NCBI RefSeq assembly: GCF_007829815.1
Contig: NZ_VIWT01000001.1
Coordinates: 4,927,001 to 4,991,000 of the forward strand
Length of the DNA: 64,000 nt
Direction: 5' to 3'
From: Kitasatospora viridis
GTDB taxonomy: Bacteria; Actinomycetota; Actinomycetes; Streptomycetales; Streptomycetaceae
Under the pieces are notes generated by a model. The model was not told the DNA's origin, did not search any database, and saw only the letters and a program-made list of their open reading frames with translations. Position numbers and translations under genes: made by a program. Below, in pieces: positions 41,148 to 49,104 of this stretch. Numbering within the stretch: the first letter of the stretch is position 1; every line of letters begins with the position of its first letter.

Positions 41148-42083
41148 TCAGCGCTGCCGGGGGATGCCCGGGCGGGGTCTGGGCTGGACCCCGCGGGGCG
41201 CGCCCGGCGGACCGCCGTTCGGTGCGCTGTCGCCGAGGCGGCCGACCAGCCACACCGGCACGCCGCCGAGCGACTGCACCAGCCGCCCGGCCTCGGCGCG
41301 CAGGCGCTCGGCCTCCTCGGGTTCGCTGACGTCGGCGAGCGAGGCCAGCGCCGGTGCCACGCCCACCATGAACCCGAGCTCCTCGCGCAGCCGCAGCGAG
41401 GCGGCGAACCCCTCGCGCGCCCTGACCCGGTCGCCGCCGGCCATCGCGAGCGCGGCCAGGTGGCGCCAGGTGGAGGAGGCGAGCAGGGTGTCGCCGTGCG
41501 CCAACGCGCCGTCGTGCGCCCGCCGGTAGGCGATCCAGGCGGCGGTCTGGTCGCGCAGCAGGTTCTCCGCGACCAGTCCGCGCCGGAAGTCCAGCAACGG
41601 GCGCGCGGCGGCGTTCGGTGCCAGCAGCGCGGAGGTCCGGCCGAGCGCCGCCTGGGCCTCGTCCAGCCGGTCGCGCGGTCCGAGCACGCTGCCCAGGTAG
41701 GCGAGGAAGCCGCGCGCGCAGGCGGCCTCCGCGCGCTGTTCGGTGCTGGTCACCGCGGCCTCGGCCAGGCGCAGCGCGGCCTCCGCCTCGGCCCAGTGAT
41801 CAGCGGTGAACAGGCACTGTTCGATGAGGAGTTCGGCCCGGCACAGGGCGGTGCGCGGGTCCCGTTCGGCGGCCGGCGACAACTGGTCGGCGGCCTCCTG
41901 CCAGCAGGCCCGGGAGCGCAGCCGCCAGACCGTGCCGCTGGTGATCTCGTCGAGGTGGCCGCCCGTGCCCGGATGCAGTCCCCCGCCGTGCGGTGGCACA
42001 CCGGGCGGCCCGCCTAGCCCGTTCCCCCTGGTGCCGTTTCCGCGCGTCCCCCCGCTCAGCGGGGCCGTTCCGTGCTCCGACAA
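41148..42083 (-). CDS. Helical-repeat (TPR-like) protein of unknown function
   Basis: A 311-residue protein. After a Gly-rich N-terminus, from about residue 40 it is a series of paired helices rich in Ala and Glu (WQEAADQLSPAAERDPRTALCRAELLIEQCLFTADHWAEAEAALRLAEAAVTSTEQRAEAACARGFLAYLGSV...; ASLADVSEPEEAERLRAEAGRLVQSLGG), like TPR proteins. TTG 42083 is chosen because AAGGAGG lies just before it; no ATG or GTG start with such a site is seen. It ends in a Pro/Arg-rich tail. No partner is evident. Confidence 0.6.
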   Translation of the reverse strand: MSEHGTAPLSGGTRGNGTRGNGLGGPPGVPPHGGGLHPGTGGHLDEITSGTVWRLRSRACWQEAADQLSPAAERDPRTALCRAELLIEQCLFTADHWAEAEAALRLAEAAVTSTEQRAEAACARGFLAYLGSVLGPRDRLDEAQAALGRTSALLAPNAAARPLLDFRRGLVAENLLRDQTAAWIAYRRAHDGALAHGDTLLASSTWRHLAALAMAGGDRVRAREGFAASLRLREELGFMVGVAPALASLADVSEPEEAERLRAEAGRLVQSLGGVPVWLVGRLGDSAPNGGPPGAPRGVQPRPRPGIPRQR

Positions 42084-42283
42084 CGCCACCTCCTTGTGTG
42101 CGTGTCCCACGGTGCTGCGGTGTGCCACGGCGAGGCCGTGGCCTCGCAATTGAACACCTGGCCCGAGCTTGTGCACCAGATCACGAGCGCCACGGATTTT
42201 CGGCACAGGGGGGCGCACGACGGCGCACGGCGGCGGGCGGGGCGCGGCGAAGGGGTGGGAGCGGGGCGTAACGGGGAGCGGCG

Positions 42284-43216
42284 TCAGGAGGTCCAGCCGG
42301 TCTCCAGCAGGGCCTCGGCCGCGCCGTTCACCGGGTGCGGGACGCCGCCCTGGTCGAGGGTGAACAGGGCGACCAGCAACTGCTCGCCGCGGACCGTGGC
42401 CTGGTGCGAGTAGCCGGACATGGTGAACATCGCGGCCGCCACCTCCTCGGTGTGCAGGGTCTGCAACCAGAGGCACTCGACGGTGCGCAGGTCGGCCTGC
42501 TCGGGCCAGGTGTCCACCTGGGCCACCAGCCGGTCGCCCAGCAGGCCGATCGCCTCGCGCTCCTGACCCTCGGTCAGTTCCACGTCCCCGAAGCCCAGCC
42601 ATTCGAGGTAGCGGGCGGCGGCCAGCACCGCGTCCTGCGAGCTGTGGATCGGGTGCGGGCGGAACGGCGGGCGGGTCTGCCGCCGCCCGCCCGGGACCCC
42701 GGGCGCCCCGCCCGGCTGGCCCGCCCGCGCCGGCGCGCCGGGCAGCTGGCCGCCCTCCGCGTAGACCGGGCCGGCGGGGGCCGGCCGGCTGCCCAGCGGG
42801 CGCGAGCCGTGCGCCGCGGGCCCGCCGGCGCGCGATCCGCGGTCCACGGGAAGCCGCACCGTGGCACCGCAGTTGCAGGTGAACTCGGGCTGCGGCCACT
42901 GGTCGGAACGCCCGCACTGTGGGCAGCGCATGCTCAGCCAGGAGTCCTCCCAGGAGCGGAACCGCACCTGCACCGGCACCCCGCCGCGCAGCAGCGGCAC
43001 CTTCAGCGCCGCGCCGCACGGGCACGGGAAGGTGGGCGGCTCGTAGACGTGCTCGCGCCGGCAGGCCGGGCAGCGGATGGCCCGGGCGGCGGCCGGGTTG
43101 GTGGCCGCCTCGGGCAGGTCGGGGGGCGTGCCGGGGCCGGAGAAGTCGTCAGGCAGTTGGTGTCCGGTCACGGCGCGCACCGTCCGATCGGCTGGGGAGG
43201 GCGGGACGCCTCCCAT
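42284..43216 (-). CDS. Protein with two zinc-ribbon segments, unknown function
   Basis: Up to 310 residues. Two tandem zinc ribbons are visible: IRCPACRREHVYEPPTFPCPCGAALKVP and MRCPQCGRSDQWPQPEFTCNCGATVRLP. A Gly/Pro-rich linker leads to a C-terminal domain (DAVLAAARYLEWLGFGDVELTEGQEREAIGLLGDRLVAQVDTWPEQADLRTVECLWLQTLHTEEVAAAMFTMSGYSHQATVRGEQLLVALFTLDQ). Its final part resembles restriction-endonuclease-like cores, but no catalytic ExK was clear. GTG 43171 (MTGHQLPDDF) is an alternative start. Confidence 0.6.
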   Translation of the reverse strand: MGGVPPSPADRTVRAVTGHQLPDDFSGPGTPPDLPEAATNPAAARAIRCPACRREHVYEPPTFPCPCGAALKVPLLRGGVPVQVRFRSWEDSWLSMRCPQCGRSDQWPQPEFTCNCGATVRLPVDRGSRAGGPAAHGSRPLGSRPAPAGPVYAEGGQLPGAPARAGQPGGAPGVPGGRRQTRPPFRPHPIHSSQDAVLAAARYLEWLGFGDVELTEGQEREAIGLLGDRLVAQVDTWPEQADLRTVECLWLQTLHTEEVAAAMFTMSGYSHQATVRGEQLLVALFTLDQGGVPHPVNGAAEALLETGWTS

Positions 43217-43303
43217 CGTCCCCGATCAGACTGCGCGGTGGTGGCGATTAAGGGAATGATCAGGGCGAAATCAGGGTCAATTACGCGCGGGGGAGGAGCC
43301 GTC

Positions 43304-43324
43304 ACGGTCCGCGAGCCGGACCGT
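43304..43324 (-). terminator. 8-bp hairpin after the MobA-like gene
   Basis: ACGGTCCG (43304-43311) pairs with CGGACCGT (43317-43324) over CGAGC. It lies 34 nt beyond the MobA-like stop, before the zinc-ribbon gene start, and probably ends the MobA-like transcript. Confidence 0.65.
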
Positions 43325-43357
43325 CGACGGGTCGGCACCACTCGAACTGACGACGGG

Positions 43358-43963
43358 TCAGCCCAGCTGCCAGCGGGCCAGGTCCTCGGGGGTGTCCAGG
43401 TCGTCCGGCACCGCCACGTCGCCGCACTCGACCAGCAGCAGCTCGCTGCGGTGCGCCGCCAGCAGCGCGCGTGCGCCCGCGTCGCCCGTGGCGCCGGCCG
43501 CGGCCTCGGCGAAGTGCCGGGCGCCGATCAGCACCGGGTGCCCGCGCCGCCCCGCGTACCCCGCGGCGGCCAGTTCGGCGCCCGCGCGGTGCGCGGCCAG
43601 CAGCCGGGCGACCGCGGCCGGGGTGACCCCCGGGGTGTCCACCAGCGCGACCAGCACGGCGGGCGCGTCCGGCGGCAGCGCGGCGAGCCCGGTGCGCAGC
43701 GAGGACCCCATGCCCTCGGCCCAGTCGGGGTTGGCCAGCACCGTGCAGCCGGTCAGGTCGGCGGCGGCCGGCACCCGCTCGCGCTCGGCGCCGAGCACCA
43801 CCAGCACCGGGCCGCAGCCGCCCTCGCGCACCGTGCGCACCGCGTGCTCCACCAGCGGGCGCCCGCGCAGCGGCAGCAGCGCCTTGGGCCGGCCGCCGAG
43901 CCGGCGGCCGCCGCCGGCGGCGAGCACCAGGGCGGGCACGGTCGGCGGCTCGACTTCGGTCAT
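43358..43963 (-). CDS. MobA-like NTP transferase (molybdenum cofactor nucleotidyltransferase family)
   Basis: A 201-residue nucleotidyltransferase. VPALVLAAGGGRRLGGRPKALLPLRGRPLVEHAV is the nucleotide-binding N-terminus; ANPDWAEGMGSSLRTGL and LVALVDTPGVTPAAVARLL (metal Asp), then GRRGHPVLIGARHF, are family blocks. It most resembles MocA/MobA enzymes that attach CMP or GMP to molybdopterin. ATG 43963 removes a spurious extension. It is divergent from moaA across 130 bp with a perfect dyad, suggesting joint control. Confidence 0.85.
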   Translation of the reverse strand: MTEVEPPTVPALVLAAGGGRRLGGRPKALLPLRGRPLVEHAVRTVREGGCGPVLVVLGAERERVPAAADLTGCTVLANPDWAEGMGSSLRTGLAALPPDAPAVLVALVDTPGVTPAAVARLLAAHRAGAELAAAGYAGRRGHPVLIGARHFAEAAAGATGDAGARALLAAHRSELLLVECGDVAVPDDLDTPEDLARWQLG

Positions 43964-43993
43964 GCACCCACTCTGCCGTCTCCGGACACCCCG

Positions 43994-44019
43994 CCGCCTT
44001 GTGCGATTCACCAAGGCGG
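43994..44019. promoter_or_regulatory. 8-bp inverted repeat between the MobA-like gene and moaA
   Basis: CCGCCTTG (43994-44001) pairs with CAAGGCGG (44012-44019), 18-bp centre spacing. It lies in the only promoter space of both divergent cofactor genes, so it may bind a shared regulator. Confidence 0.4.
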
Positions 44020-44093
44020 GCGCCCCGGCCTTGGACGAGGCCCGGTCCATCCGCCGCTGGATCTTTGCGGGCGGTCGGCTTCTACTTGCGGTC

Positions 44094-45104
44094 ATGCACA
44101 CCGTTCCCGTCCCGCTGACGGACCGCTTCGGCCGGGTCCACACCGATCTGCGGGTCTCCCTGACCGACCGCTGCAACCTGCGCTGCACCTACTGCATGCC
44201 CGCCGAGGGGCTGAACTGGCTCCCCAGGGCCGAGGTGCTGACGGACGACGAGATCGTCCGGCTGGTGCGGATCGCGGTGCGGCGGCTCGGGATCACCTCG
44301 GTGCGGCTGACCGGCGGCGAGCCGCTGCTGCGGCGCGGGCTGCCCGAGCTGGTGGGCCGGCTGGCCGCGCTCGGGCCGGAGCTCTCGCTGACCACCAACG
44401 GGATCGGGCTGGCCCGCACCGCGGTGGCGCTGCGCGAGGCCGGGCTGCGCCGGGTCAACGTCAGCCTGGACACGCTGCGCCGGGACCGGTACCAGGAGCT
44501 CACCCGCCGGGACCGGATCGACGACGTGTTCGCCGGCCTGGCCGCGGCCCGGGCGGCCGGGCTGGAGCCGGTCAAGGTGAACGCGGTGCCGGTGCGCGGG
44601 GTGAACGAGGACGAGGTCGTCGACCTGGTGGAGTTCTGCGCCGCGCACGGCTACCGGATGCGGTTCATCGAGTCGATGCCGCTGGACGCCCAGGGCGCCT
44701 GGGACCGGTCGGCGATGATCACCGCGGACGAGCTGCTGGCGGTGCTCGGCGCGCGCTGGGAGCTGGTGCCGCTGGAGCCGGCACCCGCGCCCGGCGGCGG
44801 GCGGCCGCCGGCCGAGGAGTTCCGGATCGCCGGGACGAGCACGGTGATCGGGGTGATCGCCTCGGTCACCCGGCCGTTCTGCGGCACCTGCGACCGGGTC
44901 CGGCTGACCGCCGACGGGCAGCTGCGCAACTGCCTGTTCGCCACCGAGGAGTCGGACCTGCGGGCGCTGCTGCGCTCCGGCGCGGACGACGACGCGATCG
45001 AGACCGCCTGGCGCCGCACCATCGACCGCAAGGGCCCCGGGCACGAGATCGGCTCGGCCGGCTTCACCCGCCCGGAGCGGCCGATGTCGGCGATCGGCGG
45101 TTGA
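44094..45104 (+). CDS. moaA: GTP 3',8-cyclase, first step of molybdenum cofactor synthesis
   Basis: A 336-residue radical SAM enzyme converting GTP to 3',8-cyclo-GTP, the precursor of cyclic pyranopterin. The N-terminal 4Fe-4S motif is CNLRCTYC; GGEPLLRR binds SAM; the second cluster cysteines are in CGTCDRVRL and LRNCLF; the C-terminal GlyGly (SAIGG) required for activity is present. ATG 44094 gives the normal length. MoaC and the rest of the pathway are not in the window. Confidence 0.96.
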   Translation: MHTVPVPLTDRFGRVHTDLRVSLTDRCNLRCTYCMPAEGLNWLPRAEVLTDDEIVRLVRIAVRRLGITSVRLTGGEPLLRRGLPELVGRLAALGPELSLTTNGIGLARTAVALREAGLRRVNVSLDTLRRDRYQELTRRDRIDDVFAGLAAARAAGLEPVKVNAVPVRGVNEDEVVDLVEFCAAHGYRMRFIESMPLDAQGAWDRSAMITADELLAVLGARWELVPLEPAPAPGGGRPPAEEFRIAGTSTVIGVIASVTRPFCGTCDRVRLTADGQLRNCLFATEESDLRALLRSGADDDAIETAWRRTIDRKGPGHEIGSAGFTRPERPMSAIGG

Positions 45105-45174
45105 CGGAGGGTCAGGCTCCGCTGTGGGGACCCGGTGTGAGTTCGTGTGAAGACCTGGTGATATCTCTCATCCG

Positions 45175-46782
45175 GTGATCATCGCTCGCGCGCGCCTGAC
45201 GCGCCGCATCCTGCCCGTCGTGCTGGGGGCCACCGTGCTGGCCGGCTGCAGCGGGTCCGGGGGGACCGGACACGCGAAGTCGGCCCCGCCGACCGTCGCG
45301 GCCAGCGCCTCGCCCACCGCCTCGCCCAGCCCCACCGCCACCCCGACCGGGGCCGACGACCCGGCGCTCAAGCCCTTCTACGGCCAGCAGATCGCCTGGG
45401 GCGCCTGCACCGACGACGGGTCCTACCCCAACGTCGACCTCAGCAAGTTCCAGTGCGCCACCGCCAAGGTGCCGCTCGACTACACGCACCCGGCCGGCGA
45501 CACCGTCGACCTGGCCCTGGTGCGCCGTCAGGCCACCGGCAAGGACCAGCGGGTCGGCTCGCTCTTCGTCAACCCCGGCGGCCCCGGCGGCTCCGGCATC
45601 GAGGAGGTGCTGTACGGCGCGGACTCCGAGTTCAAGGGCCTGAGCGACCACTTCGACCTGATCGGCTTCGACCCGCGCGGCGTCGGCAAGTCCTCCCCGG
45701 TGCACTGCCTGGACGACGCCGGCCACGACCAGTGGTACACCCAGGACCACCCGGCGCAGAACAAGGGCAAGACCCTGGCCGACGGCTGCCAGGCGAACTC
45801 CGGCAAGCTGCTGCCCTTCGTCGGCACCGTCAACGTGGCCCGCGACCTGGACGTGCTGCGCGGCGCGGTCGGCGACCAGAAGCTCGACTACCTCGGCTTC
45901 TCCTACGGCACCTACCTCGGCACCAGCTACGCCGAGCAGTTCCCCGACCGCACCGGCCACCTGGTGCTGGACGGCGTGATGGACCCCTCGCAGACCCTGC
46001 TCGACTCCGACGTGCAGCAGATGGCCGGCTTCGAGGGCGTCTTCGAGCGCTGGGCCGCCGACTGCGTGACCCACTCGGACTGCCCGCTCGGCAAGGACCC
46101 GGGCACCGCCGCCAAGAAGGCCGCCGACTTCCTGGACGGCCTGGCCGCCAACCCGATGACCGCCAAGGACGGCCGGCAGCTCACCGCCTCCCAGGGCTGG
46201 ACCGGCACGCTCTCCATGCTCTACGGCAGCAGCAAGTCCTGGGACAACCTGCGCCTGGGCCTGGGCTGGGCGATGCAGGGCAACAAGCCCGACTACATGC
46301 TCGACTTCGCCGACGGCTACAACGGCCGGGACGCCAAGGGCCACTACAGCAACATGCAGGACGCCTACGCGGCGATCACCTGCGCCGACTACGGGGCGGT
46401 GATGCCCACCGACGCGCAGGTCGACCAGGCGCTCCAGGACGACCAGCAGAAGTCGCCCTACCTGACCAAGCACTTCACCAAGGACGACCTGTTCGACCCG
46501 GACTGCCGCGCCTGGCCGTACCACCCGAGCACCCCGCCGCAGCCGATCAGCGCCCCCGGCGCCGCCCCGATCCTGGTGGTCGGCTCCACCGGCGACGACG
46601 CCACGCCGTACCCGTGGGCGCAGAAGGCCGCCGCCGCGCTGCCCGGCGCCGTGCTGCTCACCCGCGACGGCGACGGCCACACCGGCTACGGCAAGAGCGC
46701 CTGCATCAAGACCGCCGTCGACACCTTCCTGGTCAGCGGGACGATGCCGGCCGCGAACACGCACTGTCCGACGGACCAGTAG
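45175..46782 (+). CDS. Tap-family alpha/beta hydrolase lipoprotein
   Basis: A 535-residue secreted hydrolase. The signal peptide ends in lipobox LAGC (Cys25), followed by a Ser/Thr/Pro-rich linker, so it is anchored to the membrane. NPGGPGGSG is the oxyanion loop, GFSYGTYLG carries the nucleophile Ser243, GSTGDDATPY the acid and DGDGHTGYG the histidine. Paralogue of the free secreted enzyme at 645. GTG 45175 starts just after the AT-richer GATATCTCTCATCC with no ribosome site, so the message may be nearly leaderless. Its 3' end overlaps the MerR gene by 50 bp. Confidence 0.88.
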   Translation: MIIARARLTRRILPVVLGATVLAGCSGSGGTGHAKSAPPTVAASASPTASPSPTATPTGADDPALKPFYGQQIAWGACTDDGSYPNVDLSKFQCATAKVPLDYTHPAGDTVDLALVRRQATGKDQRVGSLFVNPGGPGGSGIEEVLYGADSEFKGLSDHFDLIGFDPRGVGKSSPVHCLDDAGHDQWYTQDHPAQNKGKTLADGCQANSGKLLPFVGTVNVARDLDVLRGAVGDQKLDYLGFSYGTYLGTSYAEQFPDRTGHLVLDGVMDPSQTLLDSDVQQMAGFEGVFERWAADCVTHSDCPLGKDPGTAAKKAADFLDGLAANPMTAKDGRQLTASQGWTGTLSMLYGSSKSWDNLRLGLGWAMQGNKPDYMLDFADGYNGRDAKGHYSNMQDAYAAITCADYGAVMPTDAQVDQALQDDQQKSPYLTKHFTKDDLFDPDCRAWPYHPSTPPQPISAPGAAPILVVGSTGDDATPYPWAQKAAAALPGAVLLTRDGDGHTGYGKSACIKTAVDTFLVSGTMPAANTHCPTDQ

Positions 46783-47155
46783 CCGCCTGCCGGGCGTCCA
46801 GGACGTCCTCGTACACGCGGACCTTGTAGCTGATCAGGTCGAGGCTGCGGCCCAACTCGCCGAGCTGCTCCCGGACCCGCTCCTGGTGGGTCCGGAGCAG
46901 CTCGATCCGCTGCTCCTCGTTGCCGTCCCCCTCGCGGGCCAGCTCCGTGTAGCGGCGGATCTCCGGCAGCGGCATCCCGGACCCGCGCAGCACCATGCAC
47001 AGGTGCAGCCAGTTCACGTCGTGCTCGGTGTAGACCCGCCGCCCGCCCGGCAGCCGCCGCGGCGGTTCGGCGAGCACGCCCTCCTTCTCGTAGAAGCGCA
47101 GGGTGTGCACGCTGAGCCCGGTGCGTTCGGCCACCTGTCCGATCGTCAGATCCAT
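46733..47155 (-). CDS. MerR-family regulator
   Basis: A 140-residue regulator: LTIGQVAERTGLSVHTLRFYEKEGVLAEPPRRLPGGRRVYTEHDVNWLHLCMVLRGSGMPLPEIRRYTELAREG is a complete MerR DNA-binding domain, followed by a dimerisation helix (HQERVREQLGELGRSLDLISYKVRVYEDVL). No cysteine-rich metal loop is present, so it is a small-molecule or redox type. The C-terminus overlaps the convergent hydrolase gene by 50 bp. A MerR-type promoter with a 19-bp spacer lies before the aldo/keto reductase at 48014, its most likely target. Confidence 0.9.
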   Translation of the reverse strand: MDLTIGQVAERTGLSVHTLRFYEKEGVLAEPPRRLPGGRRVYTEHDVNWLHLCMVLRGSGMPLPEIRRYTELAREGDGNEEQRIELLRTHQERVREQLGELGRSLDLISYKVRVYEDVLDARQAATGPSDSACSRPASSR

Positions 47156-47169
47156 GCCGGTGAGGATAG

Positions 47170-47652
47170 TCAGTACGGAACGGATGCCTCGATCCTGTAC
47201 ACGTCGCCGCCGGCCACCGTGACCAGGACCCCGGAGGCGGGCTGCCGGTAGCTGCGGTAGCGCGGCGCGTTGGCCGGCGACTGCGGCACCTCCAGCAGCG
47301 GGACCCCGCGCCGCGCCAGCAGTCGGTGCAGCTTGTCGAAGCGCAGCCGCGGGGCGAACCGGCCGTACCGGGCGCGCAGCGCCGGGTCGGGGATGGTCCG
47401 GTCCCGGCGGGCGAGCCGGTGCACCTGGAGGGAGATGTGGTGGCCCCGCCAGGGCTGCCGGGTGTCGGCGCGGTGCCAGTGGAACTCCGTCAGCCCGTAG
47501 TCGCGCCACATGGTCCGCCCGCCCTGGACGTTCTCGGCGAAGTCCGGCCCCAGCAGGGCGGTGACCCGCTCCGGGGAGTCGGTCGGGCGCGCGCCGAGCA
47601 CGGTGCCGGTGGTGACGACGTCCAGGTAGAAGGCGAGCGAGTAAGGGGTCAA
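47170..47652 (-). CDS. Conserved hypothetical protein
   Basis: About 160 residues from TTG 47652 (MTPYSLAFYLDVVTTGTVLGARPTDSPERVTALLGPDFAENVQGGRTMWRDYGLTEFHW). No family recognised. It has mixed alpha/beta character with basic patches (RFAPRLRFDKLHRLLARRGVPLLEV). The frame is open to 47757, but the extension is Arg-rich and looks like shadow. It lies 14 bp upstream of the MerR gene on the same strand. Similar short proteins in Streptomyces often sit among toxin-immunity genes, but nothing here shows that. Confidence 0.55.
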   Translation of the reverse strand: MTPYSLAFYLDVVTTGTVLGARPTDSPERVTALLGPDFAENVQGGRTMWRDYGLTEFHWHRADTRQPWRGHHISLQVHRLARRDRTIPDPALRARYGRFAPRLRFDKLHRLLARRGVPLLEVPQSPANAPRYRSYRQPASGVLVTVAGGDVYRIEASVPY

Positions 47653-47941
47653 CGGGGCTCCGCTACGGTTCCGGTGCGGCTGTCGTCCAGGGCGCCGTCG
47701 TCCAGGGCGGCGGCGCGCAGGGCGGCGGTCCGGCGGACCACGGGCTCGGGAGGACACTACCCCGGGCGGCCGAGGCGAGGGCCATCGCGGGCGGGACGGT
47801 GGTCAGCCCGAGGCCCGCCGCGACCAGGCGCAGCTTCGCCGGCCGGTCCCGGGTCGTTCGTCCGGTGCGGACCGCTGCACGTGCCCGCCGCCTGTGGGAG
47901 CTCTCCGAGGAACTGCTCGCGGCCGCCGGCTGAGCCGCTAC
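47653..47941. other. Intergenic stretch upstream of the MerR-type promoter
   Basis: About 290 bp without a supported gene. A short plus-strand frame ending at 47935 (...ELSEELLAAAG) looks like the tail of a decayed HTH-type or helical gene; too short to name. Confidence 0.3.
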
Positions 47942-47972
47942 TTGATCTAGAGCCGACTCAAGGTCATAGAGT
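47942..47972 (+). promoter_or_regulatory. MerR-type promoter with 19-bp spacer
   Basis: TTGATC (-35, 47942-47947) and TAGAGT (-10, 47967-47972) are separated by 19 bp, the over-long spacer typical of MerR-activated promoters. A dyad CTTGA...TCAAG (47941-47962) lies across the spacer. It is 42 bp before the aldo/keto reductase ATG; the MerR gene is less than 1 kb away. Confidence 0.7.
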
Positions 47973-48013
47973 CCGGGGCGAACGAACGGAACGGCCGGCT
48001 AGGGGGCACCACC

Positions 48014-49066
48014 ATGCGTTACCGCACTTTGGGCAGGACCGGCATCGAGGTCAGCACGTACTGCCTGGGGACGATGATGTTCGGGTTCATCGGGAACCCG
48101 GACCACGAGGAGTGCGGACGGATCCTGCACACGGCGCTGGACGCCGGGATCAACTTCGTGGACACCGCCGACATGTACTCGGCGGGGGAGTCCGAGGAGA
48201 TCGTCGGGAAGGCGCTCAAGGGGCGGCGGGACGAGGTGGTGCTGGCCACCAAGGTGCACTTCCAGATGGGGGGAGAGGGGCCGAACCGGAGCGGGAACTC
48301 GCGGCGGTGGATCACCAAGGCGGTGGAGGACAGCCTGCGGCGCCTGGACACCGAGTGGATCGACCTCTACCAGGTGCACCGGCCGGACCACACCACCGAT
48401 GTCGAGGAGACCTTGGGGGTGCTCGGAGACCTGGTGAGCGCCGGGAAGATCCGGGCCTTCGGGCACTCGACCTTCCCCGCCGAGCAGATCGTCGAGGCGC
48501 AGTGGGTCAGCGAGCGGCGCGGGTTGCAGCGGTTCCGCACCGAGCAGCCGCCGTACTCGCTGATGGCGCGCGGGATCGAGTCCGCGGTGCTGCCGGTCTG
48601 CCGGCAGTACGGGATGGGCGTGCTGACGTGGAGTCCGCTGGCGAGCGGGTTCCTGACGGGCAAGTACCGGCAGGGGCAGTCGATCGACCTGACGCAGGGT
48701 CGGGCCAAGCTCCACCCCGGCCGGTTCGACCCGGAACTGGCGGTGAACCAGGGCAAGTTGGCGGCGGTCGAGGAGCTGGTGCTGCTGGCCGGGGAACTGG
48801 GCTGCACGCTGCCGGAGTTGGCGCTCGCGTTCCCGCTCGCGCACCCGGCCGTCACCTCGGTGATCATCGGCCCGCGCACGCCCGAGCAGCTGGCGGCGGC
48901 GCTGAAGGGGGCGGAGCTGGTGCTGGACGACGCGGCGTTGGACCGGATCGACGCGATCGTGCCGCCCGGGACGAACCTGTACCACCCGGACGGCGTCTGG
49001 AAGCACCCGGCGTTGGGCGACCCGGCCCGTCGGCGGCGGGCGGCGGGAGACAGGTCGGCCGCCTGA
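48014..49066 (+). CDS. Aldo/keto reductase
   Basis: A 350-residue NADPH-dependent oxidoreductase of the TIM-barrel AKR superfamily. The catalytic tetrad is visible: Asp in NFVDTADMYS with its Tyr, Lys in LATKVHF, His in YQVHRPD. The cofactor-binding C-terminus has SVIIGPRTPEQL. Substrate unknown; MerR-controlled reductases of this type usually detoxify aldehydes or quinones. The gene ends inside a long terminator stem. Confidence 0.92.
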   Translation: MRYRTLGRTGIEVSTYCLGTMMFGFIGNPDHEECGRILHTALDAGINFVDTADMYSAGESEEIVGKALKGRRDEVVLATKVHFQMGGEGPNRSGNSRRWITKAVEDSLRRLDTEWIDLYQVHRPDHTTDVEETLGVLGDLVSAGKIRAFGHSTFPAEQIVEAQWVSERRGLQRFRTEQPPYSLMARGIESAVLPVCRQYGMGVLTWSPLASGFLTGKYRQGQSIDLTQGRAKLHPGRFDPELAVNQGKLAAVEELVLLAGELGCTLPELALAFPLAHPAVTSVIIGPRTPEQLAAALKGAELVLDDAALDRIDAIVPPGTNLYHPDGVWKHPALGDPARRRRAAGDRSAA

Positions 49067-49091
49067 CGGATCGTCAGACGGCCGACCTGTC
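49049..49091 (+). terminator. Long terminator spanning the aldo/keto reductase stop codon
   Basis: GACAGGTCGGCCG (49049-49061) pairs with 49079-49091; after one mismatch the stem continues CTGACG/CGTCAG (49063-49068 with 49072-49077) to a GAT loop. The TGA stop (49064-49066) is within it. It can serve both convergent genes. Confidence 0.85.
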
Positions 49092-49104
49092 CCCGGGGGA
49101 GGGT

